Below, in pieces: positions 7,618 to 15,869 of a stretch of DNA of 64,000 bases; within the stretch, counting starts at the first letter, position 1, and every line of letters starts with the position of its first letter. The position numbers and the translations under genes are program-made. The DNA is from Desulfovibrio sp. JC022 (GTDB lineage: Bacteria; Desulfobacterota; Desulfovibrionia; Desulfovibrionales; Desulfovibrionaceae), in assembly GCF_010470665.1 (NCBI RefSeq), contig NZ_VOPZ01000001.1, forward strand, positions 124,001 to 188,000, in the 5' to 3' direction. Below the pieces are notes generated by a model. It was given only the letters and a program-made list of their open reading frames with translations. It was not told the DNA's origin and ran no database searches.

Positions 7618-8943
7618 ATGAGACGAAGATCAAAATTAAAAAATAACGAACTGAAATTTTTTCCTGACTCTGTAAAAATTCGTGAACGCAGGGTTCCGTT
7701 GGCAGCACGCTTTTCCCTATTTACCATTCTGGGCCTGATCGCATTCGGCATCAGCTGGGCCTGCATCGGTCGGGTGGATAAGGTGGTCATCGCTAAGGGC
7801 AAGGTCGTTACTTCTGACCGTCCGGTGGTAATTCAGCCTATTCAAACCGCAATCATCCGCACCATGAATGTGAAAGAAGGTGATGTTGTGGAAGCAGGGC
7901 AGGTGCTGGCGACTTTGGACCCGACATTTTCCGATGCCGATGAAGCTGAAATCGCCAGCCGTGAGGAATATCTTCTGGCCCTGGCGGAGAGAGTTGAGGC
8001 TGAGCTTGAAGGGCGCGAAATCAACGCTGTTACCAGTCCACTGGTGCAGGGGCAGGTCCGACTTATGGCTATTCGCATGGAACAGCAGAAGTTTCGGCTG
8101 GAATCCCTTGATAATGAAATCGACACCCTTGAGCGCAAGGTGGAGGCAGCTGAGGCAGAACAGGACCGTTTGCGTCTAAGCCGCAAAAGTCTGCGTGAGA
8201 TTGAAGAAACCTATAAGGGCCTCTTTGAAAAGAAAATGTGTTCCAAACTTGAATACCTGAAAGCTCGCGAGGACCGCCGGGAGCTTTCGCGTAGAGTTGC
8301 AGCCGCCGGGGAATCCGCAGCACAGCTCAGGGAACAGCTGGAAAAAGCCCGTTCCCAGCGTATTTCACAGGAAAAAGATTACCATGCAGAATTGACCAAG
8401 GCATTGGTTGAGGCCCGTCAGGAGCTTAATGAACTTCGCCATCGCCACATCAAGGCTGAACGCATCCGTGAACTGGTGGAAATCCGTGCCCCGCGCCGGG
8501 CAGTGGTTAAGGAAACAGCCCGGCTTGCGGCAGGTTCCATCGCTCGCGAAGCCGAACCGCTGATGGTTCTCGCCCCGCTGGGGTCCACCCTTGAGGCGGA
8601 CGTGGAAATTAACGGACGTGATATCGGGCGCGTGCACAAGGGAGTTCCGGTGCGCATCAAGCTGGAAGCATTTCCTTTTCAGCGACATGGAATTCTGCTC
8701 GGCAGTGTGGCAGTAATCAGTCCAGACGCATTTTTAGAGCAGTCCGGCGAAGGTGGTGAGAAACTGGTCTACCGGGCCAAGGTCAAAATAGAGCAGAGCG
8801 AACTGCGCAATGTGCCTGAAGGTTTTACCCTCATTCCCGGCATGCAGCTGGCAGCTGAAATGCAGGTGGGGCAGCGCAGGCTGATTACTTATTTTCTTGA
8901 CCCGATCATCCGTGGTTTTGATGAGTCTTTTCGGGAAGGGTAA
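7618..8943 (+). CDS. HlyD-family membrane-fusion protein of type I secretion
   Basis: A 441-residue periplasmic adaptor linking the inner-membrane ABC exporter to an outer-membrane channel. I start it at ATG 7618, preceded by GGAGGC. An in-frame start at 7501 would translate the intergenic repeat and is unlikely. A single transmembrane helix lies at about 29-50, after a basic N-terminus. Next come a lipoyl/barrel-sandwich half (VVIQPIQTAIIRTMNVKEGD), a long coiled coil rich in Glu/Arg/Leu (about 105-300), the second lipoyl half and a beta-barrel region (GIHL-free, with VPVRIKLEAFPFQ). It ends in a short tail after LITYFLDPI. It follows the ABC gene in the same direction. Confidence 0.92.
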   Translation: MRRRSKLKNNELKFFPDSVKIRERRVPLAARFSLFTILGLIAFGISWACIGRVDKVVIAKGKVVTSDRPVVIQPIQTAIIRTMNVKEGDVVEAGQVLATLDPTFSDADEAEIASREEYLLALAERVEAELEGREINAVTSPLVQGQVRLMAIRMEQQKFRLESLDNEIDTLERKVEAAEAEQDRLRLSRKSLREIEETYKGLFEKKMCSKLEYLKAREDRRELSRRVAAAGESAAQLREQLEKARSQRISQEKDYHAELTKALVEARQELNELRHRHIKAERIRELVEIRAPRRAVVKETARLAAGSIAREAEPLMVLAPLGSTLEADVEINGRDIGRVHKGVPVRIKLEAFPFQRHGILLGSVAVISPDAFLEQSGEGGEKLVYRAKVKIEQSELRNVPEGFTLIPGMQLAAEMQVGQRRLITYFLDPIIRGFDESFREG

Positions 8944-8976
8944 ATCTTAATAAATACAATAGGGCGGGCAGGATTT

Positions 8977-9013
8977 TAAAAAAGCCCCCGGACCTAAGTC
9001 CGGGGGCAGTGCG
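8977..9013. terminator. Intrinsic terminator between convergent units
   Basis: GCCCCCGGAC pairs with GTCCGGGGGC around a CTAA loop. The A-run before the stem is a T-run on the minus strand, so it suits the end of nrfHA. It may also stop the secretion genes. Confidence 0.8.
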
Positions 9014-9063
9014 GTTCTTTTTACAGTCAACCAAGTATTGGTTGTGAAGCCGTCAGCGGGAGT

Positions 9064-10575
9064 TTAGTTCTGCGGGTAAGCAGTGTTGTCCGGCAGAATC
9101 TTCCACCAGTTCTTATCTAAACGTCCAGCCTTCACAGCATCATCATACCATTCAACAACCAATCCCTTCTTGAATCTCATTTTTTCTTTAACGAGTTTGT
9201 CAAAAGCTACTCCGGCCAGCTTCTGAGCCTTTTCCTTGGTGGAGAAGTCAGGCACTTCGTAGTTGGTTACACCGTGGTTGGCGAGAATGTTCTGAAGTTC
9301 CAGACGGGCCTGCATGGCCTTGTTGTTTGCTACACCAAGGAGACGCAGAGTCTCGCCGGGAGCGTGGAAGAAGGAACCGTGGCTGGCAATGGAGTAATCC
9401 CAGAGCCACTGCGCGGAGCGAATAGTTTCGATAGGCTTTTGCATTTCAGCTTCAGTTGCACCCACTTCCCATGCCTTCTTGGCTAAAAGGTGTGCATTGG
9501 CAAGGCTGTTCATGGCGATAACGTTCAGCTGGTTCTTACGCTTCAGTTTTTCTTCTACAATCTGCTTGAACTCTTCCTCGCTCTGGCGGTGGCAGGTCAG
9601 GCAGGAGTTTGTGACGTTGTTGAGAGGGCTCTGAATCTGGTGATCAGAGAATTTGACACTGCCTTCCTGAACGTAGGGCATGTGGCAATCCGCGCAGGAG
9701 AGGCCGCGCTTGTAGTGAATACCGGTGGTGAATATTTCATAACCGGGATGCTGGGCTTTCAGCATGGGAGTTTTACTCAGCTTGTGAGTCCAGTCCTTGA
9801 ATCCGTATTCGTTGTAGTATTCTTCCATGTTTTCGGCAGCGAGGCCCTTGGCCCACGGGAAGGTTACTACAGCAGCAATCTGCTTGTTGCCGGCCTTATC
9901 GGTGTAAGGGGTTTTCTTGAAGTAATATTCAGAGTGGCACTGTGCACAGGCAAGTGAGCGCATGTCCTGAAAAGTAAGGTCTTCCAGTTTTCTGCCGCTC
10001 GCTTCAAGGCCGCGCTTGAGGTAAGGTCTTGAGATTTCAAGCTGGCTTGTCTGACTGTTGTGGCAGTCTGCACAGCCGATGGGGTTTACGATCTCGCTAC
10101 CCATTCTTGCCCATTTTCCGGTAAAGTATTCAAGTTCACCGTCTCTTTCCATAAGGCGCGGAACATCAGAAGATTTACAGGACCAGCATGCCATGGGCAT
10201 GGGGCCGTCATTGGGGCCGGTGGGTGCGCCTGTGCGCAGGGTATTGATGTTACTTTGCAGGGCATTGAAGTGCCCGCGAGGTGCATTATAGTCTTTGGCG
10301 AAACCGTAACCGGACCAAAGAATTGCCAACTGGGGATATTTTTCCACCAGATCTTCAATCTTGTTACTCTCCCTGGTCTTTTTCCAGGTGTCATATTGGC
10401 GGGGATATTCTTTACCCCAGATATCGCTTCTGGCTTCTACTCCCTTTTCTTTAATAACCGGAGCGGTGTTCAGCAGAACCTGTTCAGTTTTCTTAGTTTG
10501 GATTGAAAGCAGCATGTAGGTCATGAAGGCTATTGCGATAAGAGCCCCCACTAATATGATAGTATTTTTCTTCAT
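9064..10575 (-). CDS. nrfA: Cytochrome c nitrite reductase catalytic subunit NrfA
   Basis: Periplasmic pentahaem enzyme reducing nitrite to ammonium with six electrons. The start at 10575 is chosen because GGGGGA lies just upstream of that ATG; an ATG five codons earlier lacks such a site. The N-terminus has a hydrophobic signal anchor. The active-site haem motif CWSCK (130-134) is the hallmark of NrfA. Four CXXCH motifs follow: CADCH, CAQCH, CADCH, CLTCH. The protein has 503 residues, normal for the family. It lies 26 nt downstream of nrfH. In sulfate reducers NrfHA removes nitrite, which inhibits the sulfite reductase encoded further along this window. Confidence 0.97.
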   Translation of the reverse strand: MKKNTIILVGALIAIAFMTYMLLSIQTKKTEQVLLNTAPVIKEKGVEARSDIWGKEYPRQYDTWKKTRESNKIEDLVEKYPQLAILWSGYGFAKDYNAPRGHFNALQSNINTLRTGAPTGPNDGPMPMACWSCKSSDVPRLMERDGELEYFTGKWARMGSEIVNPIGCADCHNSQTSQLEISRPYLKRGLEASGRKLEDLTFQDMRSLACAQCHSEYYFKKTPYTDKAGNKQIAAVVTFPWAKGLAAENMEEYYNEYGFKDWTHKLSKTPMLKAQHPGYEIFTTGIHYKRGLSCADCHMPYVQEGSVKFSDHQIQSPLNNVTNSCLTCHRQSEEEFKQIVEEKLKRKNQLNVIAMNSLANAHLLAKKAWEVGATEAEMQKPIETIRSAQWLWDYSIASHGSFFHAPGETLRLLGVANNKAMQARLELQNILANHGVTNYEVPDFSTKEKAQKLAGVAFDKLVKEKMRFKKGLVVEWYDDAVKAGRLDKNWWKILPDNTAYPQN

Positions 10576-10601
10576 TGTTCCCCCATTCATCTCAAAAAAA
10601 A

Positions 10602-11132
10602 TTATTGAGTATACTTTACGCCGAGTCTTACGGGTGCAGCATCAATACTGCGTACTTTCCCGTGCGGGACATACCGGTGGCAATCCCAGCATTTTCTTTC
10701 CCCTAACGACTCGCTGTCAAACGCATGGTAGCGGTCGACATTTTTAATGAGCGTTTTTGAAAAGCTGGAATGACATCTGATGCAGTTTTCCTGAACACGC
10801 CGGGCTCCGTCATCTGTGATGAGCATGCGTTTTCCATATGTGTTCAATGTGAAAGCGACAGAGTGGTTCCATCCGTCGCGGGTCTTTGACGCGTATTTGT
10901 CGATGTAGTTCTCCACCGGCAAATGACAGTCAACACATTCGGCACGTTGAGCGTGGGAACTGTGCTGCCATGTCGCGTAATAACTCTCCATGACGTGGCA
11001 GTTGATACAGGCTGTGGAATCATTGGACATGTAGGAAGTGGCTTTGGACTCTTGGACCAAATACACCCCCATTACCACAGCGACTGTAACACTTGCCAAG
11101 GCACAGAACCGTAGAACCGAGTTAAAGTTCAT
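10602..11132 (-). CDS. nrfH: Cytochrome c nitrite reductase small subunit NrfH
   Basis: Membrane-anchored tetrahaem quinol dehydrogenase of the NapC/NirT family that feeds menaquinol electrons to NrfA. It has 176 residues from ATG 11132, with GAGAGG upstream; a GTG two codons earlier is possible. One N-terminal transmembrane helix is followed by four haem motifs: CINCH, CVDCH, CIRCH, CWDCH. It is the first gene of the nrfHA unit. The menaquinone genes at 18573-22691 make the electron donor. Confidence 0.96.
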   Translation of the reverse strand: MNFNSVLRFCALASVTVAVVMGVYLVQESKATSYMSNDSTACINCHVMESYYATWQHSSHAQRAECVDCHLPVENYIDKYASKTRDGWNHSVAFTLNTYGKRMLITDDGARRVQENCIRCHSSFSKTLIKNVDRYHAFDSESLGERKCWDCHRYVPHGKVRSIDAAPVRLGVKYTQ

Positions 11133-11267
11133 AGACACCTCTCTCTACAAGTTTACTTTGGCCTCATTAACATTATTCTATAAAATTTTGCTGCTTTAGT
11201 TCCTCCTTTGTTTGGAGATAAAAAAATACACCACTCTCAATATCTCATAACCTTGAAATTAAATCTA

Positions 11268-11279
11268 TGACTTAAGTCA
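11268..11279. promoter_or_regulatory. FNR/CRP-family type palindrome (HcpR-like candidate)
   Basis: Perfect palindrome TGACTTAAGTCA, i.e. TGAC-N4-GTCA. It lies midway between divergent nrfHA (start 11132) and the Ahb gene (start 11401). HcpR, a CRP/FNR-type regulator of nitrite stress in Desulfovibrio, is reported to use TTGAC...GTCAA-type sites. The match to the inner half-sites suggests this regulator or a relative. Confidence 0.5.
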
Positions 11280-11400
11280 GAAAATAATGCGTCTCTTTTT
11301 GGGGCAGGACCGATAAAACAAATATTTCGGCTTCAGCACTTGAGGATGAAACAATATGCGGGTATCACAGGCTGACCAAAGAAAAGACCAAGGATGGGAT

Positions 11401-11886
11401 ATGGCAAAAAAATTTACTGAACTTGAACATAATATTCTGGCACTGGCAGGCACCAACCTTTCATGGAGCGCAACTCCGTATGCAGATATTGCAGAGCAGG
11501 TGGGCTGTACCGAGCAGGAAGTGCTCGACCTTTTAACCCGCTTGAAAGACGACAAAATCATCCGTCGATTCGGCGCAACACTCAGGCACCAGAAGGCCGG
11601 ATACGGTGCTAACGCCATGGTCGCATGGCGGGTCACCGAGGATCAGGAGCCTGAGAAAGTCGGCGAATTCATGGCCGCGCGTCCTGAAATCAGCCATTGT
11701 TACCTGCGTCTTACTTACGAAGACTGGCCGTACAACCTTTATACAATGATCCACGGCAAAGGCCCGGATGATTGTAAAAACGTTGTCGCAGAACTTGAAG
11801 AGCAGACCGGGATCACTGATCATTGCACCCTGCGCAGTCTGAAAGAACTTAAAAAGACCTCCATGGTCTATTTTGAACAGAAATAA
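11401..11886 (+). CDS. Siroheme decarboxylase subunit (AhbA/AhbB, Lrp/AsnC-like)
   Basis: Decarboxylates siroheme to didecarbonylated siroheme in the alternative haem pathway of sulfate reducers, as one of two paralogous subunits. The start is ATG 11401 with AAGGATGG upstream (161 residues); the in-frame start at 11356 lacks one. The N-terminus is a winged helix of AsnC type (YADIAEQVGCTEQEVLDLLTRL). The C-terminus has the family pattern RRFGATLRHQKAGYGANAM, ISHCYLR and WPYNLYTMIHG. Older annotation calls these AsnC regulators. I cannot tell AhbA from AhbB. hemL, cbiG and cobJ follow, which supports a tetrapyrrole role. Confidence 0.85.
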   Translation: MAKKFTELEHNILALAGTNLSWSATPYADIAEQVGCTEQEVLDLLTRLKDDKIIRRFGATLRHQKAGYGANAMVAWRVTEDQEPEKVGEFMAARPEISHCYLRLTYEDWPYNLYTMIHGKGPDDCKNVVAELEEQTGITDHCTLRSLKELKKTSMVYFEQK

Positions 11887-11941
11887 AATTTTACGGGGAG
11901 CACTCTTCATATTCCCCGCGCACAATTCATAGCCTCATAGT

Positions 11942-12050
11942 GGCGAAGCCCTAATAAAAGTTTTTGGGATTCTTAAACCCTTTTTTCAAAAAGGGTTTAA
12001 GCCGCCGGAGGCGAAATCTTTTTAATAAAAGCGCGAAGCGCATCAAATTT
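11942..12050 (+). repeat. Dispersed palindromic repeat, copy 4 (forward, extended)
   Basis: Frame GCGAAGCCCTAATAAAAG, palindrome ACCCTTTTTTCAAAAAGGGT, GCCGCCGGAGGCGAAATC and the GCGCGAAGCGCATCAAA module. Nearly identical to copy 3. It fills the gap between the Ahb gene and hemL. Confidence 0.85.
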
Positions 12051-12067
12051 CTTAAAAGGAATCTCAC

Positions 12068-13336
12068 ATGACATCATCATCTGAACTTTTTGGTAAAGCA
12101 CAGGAACTGCTTCCCGGCGGCGTGAACAGCCCGGTACGCGCCTGCAAATCCGTTGGCTGCGACCCCCTTTTCATTGAAAAGGCTGAAGGAAGCAAAATGT
12201 GGTCTGTGGAAGGACAGGAACTTATCGACTATGTCATGAGCTGGGGTCCGATGATGCTCGGCCACGGCTATGAAGCAATCAAAGAAGCTGCTCACAAGGC
12301 AGTAGACATGGGCGCAAGTTATGGTGCTCCCTGTCCCGGTGAAATCGAGTTGGCCGAAGAGATCATCAAAATGGTCCCCTCCATAGAGATGGTGCGCATG
12401 GTCAACTCCGGTACCGAAGCAACCATGTCCGCACTGCGTCTCGCACGTGGGGTTACCGGTCGTGACAAGGTTCTCAAATTCGAGGGTTGCTACCACGGTC
12501 ACAGCGATTGTTTTCTGGCCAGCGCAGGTTCCGGTCTGGCTACTTTTTCCATTCCCGGAACTCCCGGTGTTCCCGAAGGAACCGTAAAGGATACCCTGCT
12601 TGCTCCCTATAACGATCTTGATGCCGTAAAAGCTGTCTTTGAAAAAGAAGGCAAAAATATCGCCGCGATCATCGTTGAGCCCGTAGCAGGCAACATGGGC
12701 CTCGTGCTGCCTAAGGAAGGATTCCTCGAAGGGCTGCGCGCACTTTGCGACGAGCATGGCGCATTGCTGATTTTTGACGAAGTCATTACCGGATTCCGCG
12801 TAACTTCCGGCGGCGTAGGTCCCCGTTTCAACGTAACCCCGGATCTGACCACCCTTGGTAAGATCATCGGCGGCGGTTTTCCTGTGGGTTGTTACGGTGG
12901 TAAAAAAGAATACATGAGCCGCATTTCTCCCTGCGGTGATGTTTATCAGGCCGGGACACTTTCCGGTAACCCCGTTGCCATGGCAGCTGGCGTTGCTACC
13001 CTGCGTTCCTTGCAGCAGCAGGATTACGATGCGCTTGAAGCTCGTACCCTCAAGCTGGCGCAGGACATGAAAGCAGCCCTTGAAGCCAACGGTTTCAAGA
13101 TTACCCTGAATCACATCGCTTCCATCTTCACTCTATTCTTCACTGATCAGGAAGTGACTGATTTCGAATCCGCCAAGACCGGCGATGCCGAGCTTTACTC
13201 CAAGTTCTATCGCCATATGCGTGAGAACGGCGTAAACCTTGCTCCGTCCAGCTTTGAGTGTACTTTCACTTCCTTCGCGCACAGCGAAGCAGACTACGAA
13301 GCCACTCTGGAAGCTGTTAAAAGCTTTAAAGGATAA
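12068..13336 (+). CDS. hemL: Glutamate-1-semialdehyde 2,1-aminomutase
   Basis: PLP enzyme converting glutamate 1-semialdehyde to 5-aminolevulinate, the entry to all tetrapyrroles. At 422 residues it is full length. Lys265 in the motif [12 protein letters not shown] is the PLP Schiff-base residue. The N-terminal [13 protein letters not shown] and the [14 protein letters not shown] segment are classic. AAAAGGA precedes the ATG. It is followed by a repeat copy and then a strong terminator, so cbiG and cobJ may be separately expressed. Confidence 0.97.
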   Translation: MTSSSELFGKAQELLPGGVNSPVRACKSVGCDPLFIEKAEGSKMWSVEGQELIDYVMSWGPMMLGHGYEAIKEAAHKAVDMGASYGAPCPGEIELAEEIIKMVPSIEMVRMVNSGTEATMSALRLARGVTGRDKVLKFEGCYHGHSDCFLASAGSGLATFSIPGTPGVPEGTVKDTLLAPYNDLDAVKAVFEKEGKNIAAIIVEPVAGNMGLVLPKEGFLEGLRALCDEHGALLIFDEVITGFRVTSGGVGPRFNVTPDLTTLGKIIGGGFPVGCYGGKKEYMSRISPCGDVYQAGTLSGNPVAMAAGVATLRSLQQQDYDALEARTLKLAQDMKAALEANGFKITLNHIASIFTLFFTDQEVTDFESAKTGDAELYSKFYRHMRENGVNLAPSSFECTFTSFAHSEADYEATLEAVKSFKG

Positions 13337-13418
13337 GAAGCCTTCGGCGACCCTGCCGGGGGCCTTAAACCCTTTTGGGAAAAGGGTTTAAGAATCCCAA
13401 AACTTTTTAGTAGGTTTC
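13337..13418 (-). repeat. Dispersed palindromic repeat, copy 5 (reverse)
   Basis: Reverse copy with the variant GGCGACCCTGCCGGGGGCC end, palindrome AACCCTTTTGGGAAAAGGGTT and AGAATCCCAAAACTTTTTAG. Begins directly after the hemL stop. Confidence 0.8.
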
Positions 13419-13425
13419 AATTTTG

Positions 13426-13454
13426 ACGGGGGGAGGAAACTCCCTCCGTTTTTT
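13426..13454 (+). terminator. Intrinsic terminator after hemL
   Basis: Ten-bp stem ACGGGGGGAG/CTCCCTCCGT with a GAAA tetraloop and a T-run after it. It ends 18 nt before the cbiG start, so it could also act as an attenuator for cbiG-cobJ. Confidence 0.85.
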
Positions 13455-13472
13455 GTTACAGTGGGATTCCCC

Positions 13473-14498
13473 ATGAAAAATCGTACAGCCATATTTGCCC
13501 TCACTCGAAAAGGCACAGAAATAGCCCATGAACTTGCCGTAGCATTGCAGGCCGACTGCCATGCGCTGGACCGTTACGCCACAAAATATGATATTCCCTT
13601 TGAATCCCTGAAAGATACAGTTGCCGATAAGTTTTCCAGATATGAGGCCCATGTTTTCATTGCCGCCTCGGGAATTGCGGTGCGTATGATCGCGCCGCAT
13701 CTGAAAAGTAAGGATGTGGACCCGGCTGTGGTTGTTGTGGATCAGGAAGGGGAGTTTGCCGTCAGTCTGGTCTCCGGGCATCTGGGCGGAGCCAATGAAC
13801 TGGCGCGTCTGGTGGGTGATAAAATCGGGGCCGTTCCGGTGATTACCACGGCTACGGACTGCGCGGGCGTACCTTCCGTGGACTTGATCGCCCGTGATCA
13901 GGGGCTGAACATTGGCGATATCGGTTTAATTAAACACATCAATGCCGTAATTCTGGATGGGCAGAAGGTTCCGGTCTACGATCCTGACGGTTTTTTGGAC
14001 ATATCCGCAATTAGTGATTATTTTTATGTGGTGGACGATGTTGATGTGTTGTCGGAGTCTCGCTGCGGTGTTGTTGTGGATTGGCGGAGACATGAAGTGG
14101 GGGAGCGGGTGCTGACTCTTTATCCGCAGTGTTTGAGTCTTGGGGTCGGCTGCCGGCGCGGAGTCCCTGCAAATGAGATTCTGGAGCTGATTTTCCGGGT
14201 GGTCGGGGAAAGTGATCTCGCTCCCAAGTCCATATTTTGCATGGGCTCAATTGATGCCAAAAGTGATGAAGAAGGGCTGCTTGAGGCGGCGGAAATTTTA
14301 GGACTGGAATTGAAGTTTTTCAGTGCGGCGGAACTTGATAAGATTGAAGTCGCCAATCCTTCGGGCATGGTTATGAAACATATGGGAGTTAACGGTGTTT
14401 GCGAGGCAGCGGCAATGAAGCTGGCTGACTCCACTGAAATTTTGATTCCCAAGAGTAAAAGCGCGCGGGTGACTGCGGCTGTAGCAAGGAAAATATGA
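13473..14498 (+). CDS. cbiG: Cobalt-precorrin-5A hydrolase CbiG
   Basis: Opens the delta-lactone of cobalt-precorrin-5A in anaerobic cobalamin synthesis. About 341 residues from ATG 13473; a GTG at 13461 is an alternative and neither has a strong ribosome site. The N-terminal half holds HVFIAASGIAVRMIAPHL and the SGHLGGANELARLVG motif. The C-terminal CbiG domain starts near SLGVGCRRGVPANEI. Its stop overlaps the cobJ start (ATGA), so the two are translationally coupled. Confidence 0.93.
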   Translation: MKNRTAIFALTRKGTEIAHELAVALQADCHALDRYATKYDIPFESLKDTVADKFSRYEAHVFIAASGIAVRMIAPHLKSKDVDPAVVVVDQEGEFAVSLVSGHLGGANELARLVGDKIGAVPVITTATDCAGVPSVDLIARDQGLNIGDIGLIKHINAVILDGQKVPVYDPDGFLDISAISDYFYVVDDVDVLSESRCGVVVDWRRHEVGERVLTLYPQCLSLGVGCRRGVPANEILELIFRVVGESDLAPKSIFCMGSIDAKSDEEGLLEAAEILGLELKFFSAAELDKIEVANPSGMVMKHMGVNGVCEAAAMKLADSTEILIPKSKSARVTAAVARKI

Positions 14499-15253
14499 GT
14501 AAAGGTTGTATAAAAGTGATCGGGCTTGGTCCGGGGGATGAATGTCTGCTGGCCCCGCAGGCCCGGCAGGCCATTGTGGAGGCTGATGCCGTGGTCGGTT
14601 ACACCGGGTACGTGAAGCTGGTTCCGCAGGAGTTGCTTGAAGGGCGCGAAGTGCTTTCCACAGGCATGATGGCCGAGGTGGAGCGTTGCCGCAAGGCGGT
14701 TGAGGGTGCTGTTGCCGGGCGTAATGTGGTTATGGTTTGCAGCGGTGATCCGGGGATTTATGCCATGTCCGGACTGGTTATGGAATTGCTTGAAGCTGGC
14801 GACTTGTTCGATAAAGTTGTTTTTGAAGTCGTGCCGGGAATTCCTGCTTTTTCTGCGGCTGCGGCTCTGCTCGGAGCACCTCTTATGCATGATTTCGCTT
14901 CCATCAGTCTCAGTGATCTGCTCACACCGTGGGAAAAGATTGCGAAAAGACTTGAAGCTGCTGCCTCGGCTGATTTTGTAATTGCAATTTACAATCCCCG
15001 TTCCAAGAAAAGGGCCGGACATCTAAGTGAAGCTGTTGATATTTTGAAAAAATACCGCGAAGGAAACACTCCGCTCGGCATCGTAAACAAGGCTTATCGC
15101 GAGGGACAGCAGGTGCGTGTCGTTACTCTTGATACTCTTGATGTTAATGATGTTGATATGCAAACAGTTCTGATTGTTGGGAATTCCTCTACTAGGGAGG
15201 TTGCGGGGAAAATGCTCACTCCGCGTGGTTACGCCAACAAGTATGACATCTGA
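14495..15253 (+). CDS. cobJ: Precorrin-3B C17-methyltransferase
   Basis: SAM-dependent methylase (CobJ/CbiH) that methylates C17 and contracts the corrin ring. It has 252 residues. The N-terminal GLGPGDECLLAPQA is the tetrapyrrole-methylase loop, VVMVCSGDPGIYAM is the SAM-binding GDP motif, and VPGIPAFSAAAALLGAPLMHDF is the substrate region. It overlaps cbiG by 4 nt. Cobalamin is also served by CbiM at 35508, and DsrN is a relative of cobalamin amidases. Confidence 0.95.
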   Translation: MSKGCIKVIGLGPGDECLLAPQARQAIVEADAVVGYTGYVKLVPQELLEGREVLSTGMMAEVERCRKAVEGAVAGRNVVMVCSGDPGIYAMSGLVMELLEAGDLFDKVVFEVVPGIPAFSAAAALLGAPLMHDFASISLSDLLTPWEKIAKRLEAAASADFVIAIYNPRSKKRAGHLSEAVDILKKYREGNTPLGIVNKAYREGQQVRVVTLDTLDVNDVDMQTVLIVGNSSTREVAGKMLTPRGYANKYDI

Positions 15254-15313
15254 TTTTGTGCGGGATAACTATTTGATACCGCTAATTTTAATCAGTAGAT
15301 TTTTTTACCGTGC

Positions 15314-15341
15314 TTGACATGGTTTTTTATCTAAATTAAAT
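15314..15341 (+). promoter_or_regulatory. Sigma70-type promoter of cytochrome c3
   Basis: TTGACA at 15314-15319, a 16-bp spacer and TTAAAT at 15336-15341. It lies 51 bp upstream of the cytochrome start and after a gap from cobJ, which supports independent high expression. Confidence 0.55.
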
Positions 15342-15391
15342 CCACAAGAAGACTGTAATTAGGTTAACGTTATTTTAAGGAGGAACTGAGG

Positions 15392-15796
15392 ATGAAAAAG
15401 ACCCTGCTTATCTGCATGGTAACAGCTGCTCTGGTATGTGCTTTCGCACTTCCCAGCCTGTACGCTGTTGATGCTCCCGGCGACATGGTTCTGAAAGCAC
15501 CTGCTGGTGCAAAAATGAAAAAGTCTCCTGTTGATTTTTCTCACAAGGGACATGCTGCTGTTGACTGTACTAAGTGTCACCACACTTGGGACGGAAAAGC
15601 TGCTGTGAAAAAATGTTCTGCTGAAGGTTGTCACGCTGACACCAGCAAAAAAGGTAAAAAGAAGCCTACTTCTTTCTACTCTGCTTTCCACTCCAAGTCT
15701 GACATGAGCTGCGTAGGCTGCCATAAGGCTCTGAAGAAAGCCAAGAAGGCAACTGGTCCCACCAAATGTGGTGACTGCCACCCCAAGAAAAAATAG
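15392..15796 (+). CDS. Tetraheme cytochrome c3
   Basis: Periplasmic electron carrier between hydrogenases and membrane complexes in sulfate reducers. It has 134 residues with a signal peptide ending near residue 26-28 (LPSLYAVDA). The haem sites are C59-x2-C62-H63, C75-x4-C80-H81, C107-x2-C110-H111 and C126-x2-C129-H130. The second site keeps the expanded CX4CH spacing typical of c3, but the fourth is CX2CH where classical type I c3 has CX4CH. Candidate axial His include H51 and H54. A very strong AAGGAGG precedes the ATG and an intrinsic terminator follows, so it is probably monocistronic. Confidence 0.96.
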   Translation: MKKTLLICMVTAALVCAFALPSLYAVDAPGDMVLKAPAGAKMKKSPVDFSHKGHAAVDCTKCHHTWDGKAAVKKCSAEGCHADTSKKGKKKPTSFYSAFHSKSDMSCVGCHKALKKAKKATGPTKCGDCHPKKK

Positions 15797-15820
15797 TAAG
15801 TTTTCTTGATGTGTAATTAA

Positions 15821-15847
15821 AAGGGGGCTGCCCGCCCCCTTTTTTTA
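15821..15847 (+). terminator. Intrinsic terminator after cytochrome c3
   Basis: AGGGGGC pairs with GCCCCCT around a short loop, followed by seven T. It lies 24 nt after the stop. Confidence 0.9.
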
Positions 15848-15869
15848 AATTTTTTTAAGAGGGTAGTCT

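Noticed and set aside
11401-11886. AsnC/Lrp transcription regulator
   Set aside because: The sequence pattern and tetrapyrrole neighbours fit siroheme decarboxylase subunits, which share that fold.
12077-13114. 345-codon frame antisense to hemL
   Set aside because: Shadow of a well-supported enzyme gene.
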